Source: Bacteroidales bacterium (GTDB taxonomy: Bacteria > Bacteroidota > Bacteroidia > Bacteroidales > UBA10428). From it: 33,262 nt of DNA. The translations under genes and the position numbers were made by a program. The stretch lies in assembly GCA_030626465.1 (NCBI GenBank), contig DAOUOU010000003.1:1-33262 (forward strand), written 5' to 3'. Shown piece by piece: positions 17,248 to 23,826 of this stretch. Numbering within the stretch: position 1 is the stretch's first letter; every line of letters starts with the position of its first letter. A model generated the notes under the pieces. It had not been told where the DNA came from. It saw nothing but the letters and a program-made list of their open reading frames with translations, and made no database searches.

Positions 17248-19110
17248 ATGAAAAGGCTGATTATTATCTTAATACTGGTTCATTATGTGGGATTCAGTTC
17301 TTTTGGGCAAAAAAGTGAAAGTGAAATTGCTTTGAAAGAATATTTTATCGATGCTGAGTTTTTTCTTGCTCAGGAATTCTATATAGACGCGCTTAACGAT
17401 TATTTACAGGTTTACAGAAGAGGGTATGATAATAATGCAAATATCAATTACAGAATAGGTATCTGTTATTTGAATATTCCGGGGCAAAAAGAAAAATCCA
17501 TTCAGTATTTTGAAACTGCTAAAACATCAGTATCTGCAAAATATCGTGAAAGTAGCCTTAAAGAAAAGAATGCTGCCATTGATGTTTATCTATACCTTGG
17601 TAATGCTTATAGGGTAAACAACAGATTGGATGATGCTATTCGTTCTTATAAAGAATATAAGAAACTTTTGCCCGAGAATGAATCAAATTTGCATAAATAT
17701 GCTGACCAGCAGATTGAGGCCTGCAATATTGCCAGCGAATTCATGAAACATCCGATAGATGTTGAATTTTCTAATCTTGGTCCTGTTATCAATAACAGTG
17801 GTGAAAACTACAAAGCTGTGGTTTCAGGAGACGGATCAGTTCTTGTTTATATGAATCGGTTGCCTTTTTATGATGCGGTATCTTTTTCCAGGAATATTGG
17901 TGGAGAGTGGTCAGAACCTGAAAATATTACGCCTCAGATAATGTCTGATGGAAACCAATTTGTCACTTCTTTATCGTATGATGGCACCATGCTCCTTCTT
18001 ACAAAGGAAGATGAATTCAATAGTGATGTACTTGTCAGTCATTATGTAGATAACAGATGGACAAAATCTGAACTCCTGGGCTCAAACATTAATACAAAAT
18101 ACTGGGAGTCTCATGCCTGCATTTCAAAAGATGGTAAAACACTTTATTTTACAAGTAACCGCAAAGGAGGAATAGGAGACATGGACATCTATGTTTCTCA
18201 TCTGACCGCAGAGGGGAAGTGGGGACCGGCGATAAATCTGGGCACTGACATTAACACCAAACTTAATGAAGATACTCCATTTATTACTGAAGATGGTCAA
18301 CAACTTTATTTTGGCTCACAGGGATTTACAAGCATGGGAGGTTATGATATATTTGAATCAAAATTGGAAGGTGAGGGGAAATGGTCTGTACCTGAGAATC
18401 TGGGTTTTCCGATAAACACAACAGATGATGATTTGTTTTACTATCCTTGGAACAATGGTGTAGTGGCATACATGGAAAAAATACAAGAGGATAGTTATGG
18501 TGCTACCGATATATATAAAGTTATATATCCTTTAAAAATCGATGAAAGTATTGCACAACAAGTTATTCCTGTTGATACAAAACCTGATACGACAACCGGG
18601 ATCATTCCGGCACCATTGACAGAGATGCCGGAATCTTCCGAAATTAGAGAAGAACCTGAGCAGACGCTTGAAATAGCGGAGGTTAAAACCATTGCTATTT
18701 CTCCCGTCTTTTTTGGCTTTGATAAATCGATTCTAACTGAAAAGGGCAAGGAAGAATTACACAAGATCGTTGATTTGCTCAGGCAAAATTCGCATATACG
18801 TGTAGAACTGATTGGGTATACTGATCCTTTAGGACCAGCTTATTATAACGTAAGATTGGCAGAAAAAAGAGCAGTATCAGCCATGAATTTCCTTATTGAA
18901 CAGGGGATTGATGCTGATCGGCTAAAAGCAATTGGAAAAGGTGAAGTTGATTTTATCGCAGTGAACACCAATAAAGACGGATCAGATAATAGTAAGGGCA
19001 GAAAATACAATCGCAGAGTCGAATTTGAGATAACAGGTGTTGATAACAATACCTTAATTATAAAGCGGATTGATCCGGTGCCAGAGCATTTGAAAATTCA
19101 ACAGAAATAA
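17248..19110 (+). CDS. PD40 paralogue 3: TPR + propeller + Pro/Glu linker + OmpA
   Basis: This 620-residue protein has a signal peptide (ending SSFGQ), TPR-like helices (about 25-165), a PD40 propeller (about 175-424, LYFTSNRKGGIGDMDIYVS, LYFGSQGFTSMGGYDIFES), a flexible Pro/Thr/Glu-rich linker (about 425-480) and an OmpA-type domain (about 481-600, FFGFDKSILTEKGKEEL, IGYTDPLGPAYYN, YNRRVEFE). Unlike paralogue 2 it lacks the carboxypeptidase-regulatory-like domain, with the linker in its place. It is predicted to be periplasmic and bound to peptidoglycan. It has its own candidate promoter and is followed by a good intrinsic terminator, so it forms a single-gene transcript or ends read-through from paralogues 1 and 2. 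Confidence 0.9.
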   Translation: MKRLIIILILVHYVGFSSFGQKSESEIALKEYFIDAEFFLAQEFYIDALNDYLQVYRRGYDNNANINYRIGICYLNIPGQKEKSIQYFETAKTSVSAKYRESSLKEKNAAIDVYLYLGNAYRVNNRLDDAIRSYKEYKKLLPENESNLHKYADQQIEACNIASEFMKHPIDVEFSNLGPVINNSGENYKAVVSGDGSVLVYMNRLPFYDAVSFSRNIGGEWSEPENITPQIMSDGNQFVTSLSYDGTMLLLTKEDEFNSDVLVSHYVDNRWTKSELLGSNINTKYWESHACISKDGKTLYFTSNRKGGIGDMDIYVSHLTAEGKWGPAINLGTDINTKLNEDTPFITEDGQQLYFGSQGFTSMGGYDIFESKLEGEGKWSVPENLGFPINTTDDDLFYYPWNNGVVAYMEKIQEDSYGATDIYKVIYPLKIDESIAQQVIPVDTKPDTTTGIIPAPLTEMPESSEIREEPEQTLEIAEVKTIAISPVFFGFDKSILTEKGKEELHKIVDLLRQNSHIRVELIGYTDPLGPAYYNVRLAEKRAVSAMNFLIEQGIDADRLKAIGKGEVDFIAVNTNKDGSDNSKGRKYNRRVEFEITGVDNNTLIIKRIDPVPEHLKIQQK

Positions 19111-19117
19111 ATAAATG

Positions 19118-19146
19118 AGCTGTCTTTCTACCAGACAGCTTTTGTT
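19118..19146 (+). terminator. Intrinsic terminator after PD40 paralogue 3
   Basis: A perfect 8-bp stem AGCTGTCT/AGACAGCT (19118-19125 and 19133-19140) with a 7-nt loop is followed by TTTGTT. It begins 8 nt after the stop codon. Confidence 0.75.
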
Positions 19147-19201
19147 ATTCATTGCCAATTGAGCTCTTAATAAATCGGTATACATTTTGCTGCCTTTTTT
19201 T

Positions 19202-19209
19202 TATTTTTG
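19202..19209 (+). promoter_or_regulatory. Candidate -7 box (TATTTTTG) for PD40 paralogue 4
   Basis: TATTTTTG matches TAnnTTTG and ends 21 nt before the ATG at 19231. The nearest upstream TTTG (19186-19189) is only 12 nt away. A terminator just upstream means the gene needs its own promoter, which supports this site. Confidence 0.42.
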
Positions 19210-19230
19210 AATTAACCAAACTTGCTATCG

Positions 19231-20562
19231 ATGAAAATGTTTCTTTCATGCCTGTTTATAGCATTCGTTATAGGCTTTACTACAATACAGACTTTTTGCC
19301 AAAATGATAATGCAATTAGTGAAAACTTTAGAGAAGGTGAGTATTTCTTTAAAAGGGGAGAATATAAAAATGCAGTGATGTATTATATCAAACTGGTAGC
19401 AATAGACTCGCTTAATTCAAATTATAATTTTAAGGTTGGAGAATGTTATCTGAATATTCCTTCAAAGGAGCATCTTGCAATACCTTATTTTGAAGTAGCG
19501 GTAAAAAATGTTGTACCAAAGAAAAAGTATAAGAGAAGGTCGCAGGAAGAAAGGAACGCTCCATTGCATGCATATTTTTATCTGGGCAATGCTTATCGTA
19601 TCAATAACAAATTGGATAAGGCTTTGGAGAGCTATGCAAAGTTTATTGATTCTCCCTTTTTTTGGGGCAACTATAATCCGGGTATTGTCGAGCGGGAAAT
19701 CAAGTCCTGCGAAAGAGCAAAAATTATTCAAGATGCTCCTATTGAATATGAAAAAATAAATCTTGGAGAGGCAATTAATTCGCGTTTCTCAGAAGAAAGA
19801 CCTGTTGTATCGGGTGACGGGAATACACTAGTATTCATAAGACGCTTACAATTCTACGATGCTATATTTTACTCTGTGAAGGAGAATGGCAAATGGCGAA
19901 AAGCGAAAAATATTAATCCGCAAATTTTATCTGATGGTGAATTCTACCCTTCAGGGTTATCGCACGATGGAAGTCAATTGCTATTAATAAAAAAAGAATC
20001 AGAGACAAGCAATATTTATATTTCGTATCTTGAAGTAGACAACTGGTCAGAAGCCATAGAAGCAGATAATAATCTGAATTCAAATTCATCCGAAATACAT
20101 GCAAGTTTCGATCGGGAAGGAAATACTATTTATATAACTAGCAACAGATCAAAGAGCAAAGGTGGTTATGATATTTTTAAATCGAAACTTACTTCAAAAG
20201 GAACATGGAGCAAGCCTAAGAATCTGGGGAAGACAATTAATTCCGAATTCAATGAACAGGGAGCATATAATTATTCAATTCCCGGCGTACTCTTTTTTTC
20301 CTCCAAAGGGCATTATAACATGGGAGGCTTTGACATCTTTTATAGCAGAAGAACAGGTAAGAAATGGTCCATACCGGTAAACATTGGATATCCAATTAAT
20401 GATACTCGTGACAATCTGAATTATTGTCCTTCAGAGAAACTGAAAGAAGGATATTATGCTATCAATGATTCCCAAGGACTTGGCCAGTCTGATATATTTC
20501 TTATAAAAATTAAATCACTAAGTGTGTTGAATTTTGAACTGGAAGATGAGAAGGAACAATGA
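19231..20562 (+). CDS. PD40 paralogue 4: TPR + propeller only
   Basis: This 443-residue protein has a signal peptide (ending TFCQ), TPR-like helices (about 25-160, GEYFFKRGEYKNAVMYYIKL) and a PD40 propeller (about 173-430, IYITSNRSKSKGGYDIFKS, LFFSSKGHYNMGGFDIFYS). It stops soon after the last blade, so it has neither the OmpA domain nor the membrane anchor of its siblings and should be a free periplasmic protein or held by partners. The ATG at 19231 is preferred over a TTG at 19222 because it gives a normal signal peptide. It may be a truncated sibling, but the last blade is complete and the ORF ends with a plausible charged tail (LEDEKEQ), so I read it as a genuine short form. Confidence 0.85.
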   Translation: MKMFLSCLFIAFVIGFTTIQTFCQNDNAISENFREGEYFFKRGEYKNAVMYYIKLVAIDSLNSNYNFKVGECYLNIPSKEHLAIPYFEVAVKNVVPKKKYKRRSQEERNAPLHAYFYLGNAYRINNKLDKALESYAKFIDSPFFWGNYNPGIVEREIKSCERAKIIQDAPIEYEKINLGEAINSRFSEERPVVSGDGNTLVFIRRLQFYDAIFYSVKENGKWRKAKNINPQILSDGEFYPSGLSHDGSQLLLIKKESETSNIYISYLEVDNWSEAIEADNNLNSNSSEIHASFDREGNTIYITSNRSKSKGGYDIFKSKLTSKGTWSKPKNLGKTINSEFNEQGAYNYSIPGVLFFSSKGHYNMGGFDIFYSRRTGKKWSIPVNIGYPINDTRDNLNYCPSEKLKEGYYAINDSQGLGQSDIFLIKIKSLSVLNFELEDEKEQ

Positions 20563-20578
20563 AGCATAAGTACCAGAA

Positions 20579-20701
20579 TTGAAAACAGATCTTAAATACC
20601 ATAGATTTTTATATGTGTTAGCTGTCTCTCTAATCCTGACATCCTATTTAGATGGACAAGCAACCGGGGATGCGAAAGAGGATTTCCTGATGCCTTTCTA
20701 A
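20579..20701 (+). CDS. Possible 40-residue ORF resembling a signal peptide; small secreted peptide or gene remnant
   Basis: An ORF starting at TTG (20579) encodes 40 residues: a basic start (KTDLKYHR), a hydrophobic core (FLYVLAVSLILTSYL) and DGQATGDAKEDFLMPF before TAA. This is the layout of an export signal plus about 15 mature residues. In the +1 frame after the stop a short stretch (RTIVTVQNYSGE) continues to another stop. It may be the head of a decayed secreted-protein gene, conceivably a lost fifth paralogue, or chance. There is no ATG start and no clear RBS. Confidence 0.28.
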   Translation: MKTDLKYHRFLYVLAVSLILTSYLDGQATGDAKEDFLMPF

Positions 20702-20752
20702 GAACTATAGTTACTGTCCAGAATTATTCAGGAGAATAAAATAGATGGAGCT

Positions 20753-21286
20753 ATGAAGAAAAAAAAGAAAATAAATCTTAGAGCGCTCGAAGCTGAGGAT
20801 ATTGGCTTGCTTTACGAGTGGGAGAATGATAAACGAATATGGCAAGTGAGCAATACCATTACTCCGTTTTCAAAATTTATCCTGCAAAAATATCTTGATA
20901 ATTCTCACATGGATATTTATCAGGCAAAACAACTGAGATTAATGATCGATCTTGCTGAAGGCGATTCAAAGAGAACAGTTGGAGCAATTGACCTTTTTGA
21001 CTTTGATCCTTTTCATCTGAGAGCAGGTGTTGGAATTCTAATAGGGGGAGAAGCAGACCGCAATAAGGGGATTGCTACTATGGCCATGGAGGAACTTATC
21101 AATTATTCTTTTAACATTCTTCACCTACATCAGCTATACTGTAATATTTCTGCAAAAAATAAAGCAAGCTTGAGTGTATTCAAAAAAGCAGGATTTAGTA
21201 TTTGTGGCACAAAAAGAGAATGGTTGAAGTCACATGAAGGATTTGTTGATGAAGTTTTACTTCAACTAATCAATTCAAGTTATTAA
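20753..21286 (+). CDS. GNAT-family N-acetyltransferase (RimJ/SpeG-like)
   Basis: This 177-residue cytoplasmic acetyltransferase uses acetyl-CoA as donor. It opens with the RimJ/SpeG-style INLRALEAEDIGLLYEWEND segment, has a central beta-strand and the acetyl-CoA loop region AGVGILIGGEADRNKGIATMAM (about 90-112; key residues R/N-K-G-I-A), and then LYCNISAKNKASLSVFKKAGF, the usual late helix that carries an Asn and the GF turn. The substrate could be a protein N-terminus, a polyamine or a small molecule, and the sequence does not decide this. The spacing to both neighbours is over 100 bp. It sits between the PD40 array and the export cassette without an obvious link to either. Confidence 0.88.
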   Translation: MKKKKKINLRALEAEDIGLLYEWENDKRIWQVSNTITPFSKFILQKYLDNSHMDIYQAKQLRLMIDLAEGDSKRTVGAIDLFDFDPFHLRAGVGILIGGEADRNKGIATMAMEELINYSFNILHLHQLYCNISAKNKASLSVFKKAGFSICGTKREWLKSHEGFVDEVLLQLINSSY

Positions 21287-21422
21287 CATTTTTAATAAGT
21301 TAAATAAACAAATTCAAATATTATTTATAACTTAAGTGCATTAACAGCATAATATGGTTTGCACTGGGAAAGGAAATACTCCTGCTTCTATAAAATATCA
21401 ATTACCCTTGAGCCTTATTATT

Positions 21423-23006
21423 ATGAGAAGGAAAGTTATTGAGTACATTATACTGATTTTTATTTGCTCATGTTCTTTTCAAGCAAAAGCTCAGAGTCTG
21501 ATCGCTTTAAAGGATTATGTTATCAAAAAAGACAAATTTGCAGTCGATAAGGCCATTGACAAAATAAAAGAGGCAGGAGAACTCACGCAGGAAGCCAATA
21601 ATTACTATAATGAGGCATTGGAACTACAATCGAATTATAAGCTTGATGAACAGACACTTCAGAAAAAGTTAGCAAAGGTTGAGAAGAAGGCACTGGAAAC
21701 CCAGATGAAAGCAGATAAAATCTATACTTCTGCCTATAAGTCTTTGTATGAAATATGCCAGAAAACTCTACAAGCCACTGGCACTGTTACTTATGGTGAT
21801 GCGGATAGTTTTATAGAAACAGCCGAAGAAATGATGAATAATGCTTCATCAAAAAGAAAGGAAGCATCGGGTGTTACTAATCCATATGAAAAAGCAGCAA
21901 TGCTGAATGATGCAGCAGGAATGGAAAATACTGCAATTGAGAATATGATCGTGGCGTTTAAGGCACAGGCAGGAGAAGATGTTACATCGGCTATGGCAGA
22001 ATCAACTGCTGAGGAATATTATGATTACCAGGAAGAAAGTTATGCCTCTTCTCAGGAAGAGTCATATACCAGTGAGGTATATCAAGTTAGTGAAAATCTG
22101 GCAATCGACAAGAATATAATCCAAAAGTATGAGGATTATGTATCAGACGAATCTATACCTGATCCAATAATGATAAATCGTTCAGGAGTAGTTGGAGTAT
22201 CTGAAGCATCGGTAGATCAGGCAAGGATAATTCTTCATGAGTACACAACAGGAGATATCAGTGCAATGTATACGGACAAAGAACCTTCATTGGCTATCCT
22301 GGATTCCATTAGCAGCATAACTCAGACAGAAGAAGTCACTGGTACTATTGATGATGAATATGCAAGTCAGTACGAGGAGAGAATCATAGAGATGGAGGAG
22401 CCTACCGAAGCAAGAGAAGTTTTTGACATAAGTTATGTGACGCAATCTAAAGGGGTTCGGTTCATGGTGCAATTGGCGGCAAGCAGAATCCCTCTTAATC
22501 GTGCTCAGATGTGGGCTATTTATCCGGGCAATCTTACCATTGGAGTTATCAGAGAAGATAACTGGTACAAGTATCGCATAACAGGATTCAGACTTTTTTC
22601 AGAGGCAAACCGGGTTGCAATTAAATCAGGTGTTAAATATGCCTGGGTTTTATCATCAAACGATGGGATCTTAATAAACCTTGTAGAGGCAAGAGACATG
22701 ACGAGGGTTTTGGAAGCTGATGTAAAACGGAGAGGTAGAGGTGTTATTGAAAATGAAACTGATTTCTTTGTGCAGGTTTTGGCTTCCAAAATAAGACTAA
22801 ACGAGCAGGAGATGAATAGCCATTGCGGTTATTCAGGCCGTTGCAGAGAAATAATTGAAGAAGGATGGTTCAAATATCAAATTTATGCTGGCACATCTTA
22901 CCAGGAGGCGCTCTCGTTGAAAAATGAGATTACCGGTAAGTCATTTATTGTTACATATAAAGCCGGATCTAAACAAAATCTATATAAAGCTATACATAAC
23001 AAGTAA
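21423..23006 (+). CDS. Envelope protein with helical N-terminus and two SPOR-like domains, first gene of export cassette
   Basis: The protein has 527 residues from the ATG at 21423; an earlier in-frame ATG at 21354 would place 23 unlikely residues before the signal peptide (MRRKVIEYIILIFICSCSF, ending AKAQ). Residues about 25-165 are helical and rich in Lys, Glu and Ala, probably coiled coil. An acidic Tyr/Ser-rich stretch follows (about 189-222, with YYDYQEESYASSQEES). Two C-terminal copies of a SPOR-like fold start at about 346 (RFMVQLAASRIPL...NWYKYRITGF) and about 447 (FFVQVLASKIRL...GWFKYQIYAG). SPOR domains bind denuded peptidoglycan glycans, so this may fix the cassette to the wall. 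The Wza-like gene starts 19 bp later, consistent with one operon. The family name is uncertain, and the SPOR assignment rests on the FxVQ pattern and repeat symmetry. Confidence 0.8.
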   Translation: MRRKVIEYIILIFICSCSFQAKAQSLIALKDYVIKKDKFAVDKAIDKIKEAGELTQEANNYYNEALELQSNYKLDEQTLQKKLAKVEKKALETQMKADKIYTSAYKSLYEICQKTLQATGTVTYGDADSFIETAEEMMNNASSKRKEASGVTNPYEKAAMLNDAAGMENTAIENMIVAFKAQAGEDVTSAMAESTAEEYYDYQEESYASSQEESYTSEVYQVSENLAIDKNIIQKYEDYVSDESIPDPIMINRSGVVGVSEASVDQARIILHEYTTGDISAMYTDKEPSLAILDSISSITQTEEVTGTIDDEYASQYEERIIEMEEPTEAREVFDISYVTQSKGVRFMVQLAASRIPLNRAQMWAIYPGNLTIGVIREDNWYKYRITGFRLFSEANRVAIKSGVKYAWVLSSNDGILINLVEARDMTRVLEADVKRRGRGVIENETDFFVQVLASKIRLNEQEMNSHCGYSGRCREIIEEGWFKYQIYAGTSYQEALSLKNEITGKSFIVTYKAGSKQNLYKAIHNK

Positions 23007-23025
23007 TTACTTTAAATCTATTGAT

Positions 23026-23811
23026 ATGGAACGTATTTACAACCAACGGATTAGAATGCTGATTTTTGCTATTTTACCAGTAGCACTGGTAATGACCTCT
23101 TGTGTTTCACAAAAGAAAGTGAAACTGATTCAGGAAAGAGTAAACAAGGAAATGACCACTCAATTTGAGAATCCTCGTACTACTACTTACCGGATTCAAA
23201 CCGGGGATCATATATACATTCGTGTGTATAGTGTAGATCCTAAGACAAGTAAATTTTTTCAGTCGGATTTTCCTTACCTGATGAATTCAACATACCAATA
23301 CTTAAATACTTATGTTGTTGATGAGTTTGGATATATCTCCTTCTCATTTATCGAGAAATTGTATGTAAAAGGATTAACCATTCAGGAAGTTCAACAATCT
23401 ATCCAGACGCAGCTCGATGAGTATTTTAAGGAAGCAACTGCTTATGTGAAGCTTGTAAATTTTCAGGTTGGCGTTCTGGGAGATGTTAACTCACCCGGAA
23501 ATTATACGATTGAACAAGACCAGATCAATGTATTTCAGGCTATTGGTCTTGCTGGCGGAATAACAGATTTTGGAAATTATAAAGAAGTAAAAATAATAAG
23601 ACAAACTCAAAACGGATCAGAGGTTTATATTCTTGATTTAACAGATAACCGAATTCTTGAATCACCTTATTATTATATGTTGCCTAATGATGTACTCTAT
23701 ATTGAACCTCGAAATTCTAAATCGTGGGCATATAGTAAGTTTCCATATCAAACCTTATTTTACTTCTTTTCTGTGGCTATTTTAGGTGCTGCTTTGTATT
23801 TAAACTACTAA
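23026..23811 (+). CDS. Wza-type polysaccharide export lipoprotein
   Basis: This is the outer-membrane polysaccharide export protein of a capsule or exopolysaccharide machine. Its 261 residues begin with a lipoprotein signal (lipobox MTSC, lipidated C26). The polysaccharide-export domain (about 45-135) opens with TYRIQTGDHIYIRVYS, and an SLBB-like domain (about 140-215) contains VGVLGDVNSPGNYTI and FQAIGLAGGITDFGNYKEVKIIR. A C-terminal hydrophobic helix (about 237-258) could form the membrane-spanning part. It is shorter than E. coli Wza (about 380 residues), as is usual in Bacteroidota. The start at 23026 is chosen over 22924 because it gives the lipobox at the proper distance and does not overlap the upstream gene. 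It lies 15 bp before the kinase gene. Confidence 0.92.
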   Translation: MERIYNQRIRMLIFAILPVALVMTSCVSQKKVKLIQERVNKEMTTQFENPRTTTYRIQTGDHIYIRVYSVDPKTSKFFQSDFPYLMNSTYQYLNTYVVDEFGYISFSFIEKLYVKGLTIQEVQQSIQTQLDEYFKEATAYVKLVNFQVGVLGDVNSPGNYTIEQDQINVFQAIGLAGGITDFGNYKEVKIIRQTQNGSEVYILDLTDNRILESPYYYMLPNDVLYIEPRNSKSWAYSKFPYQTLFYFFSVAILGAALYLNY

Positions 23812-23826
23812 TGCTGGGGTATCTTA

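Noticed and set aside
19231..20562. Paralogue 4 as a frameshifted OmpA protein
   Set aside because: No OmpA-like sequence (GYTD, NRRVE) appears in any frame between 20563 and 20752, so it is a short form rather than a recent frameshift.
21354..21422. Upstream ATG for the SPOR-like protein
   Set aside because: It would add 23 residues without signal-peptide character ahead of a normal signal peptide that begins at 21423.
22924..23025. Upstream ATG for the Wza-like lipoprotein
   Set aside because: It overlaps the previous gene and moves the lipobox cysteine too far from the start.
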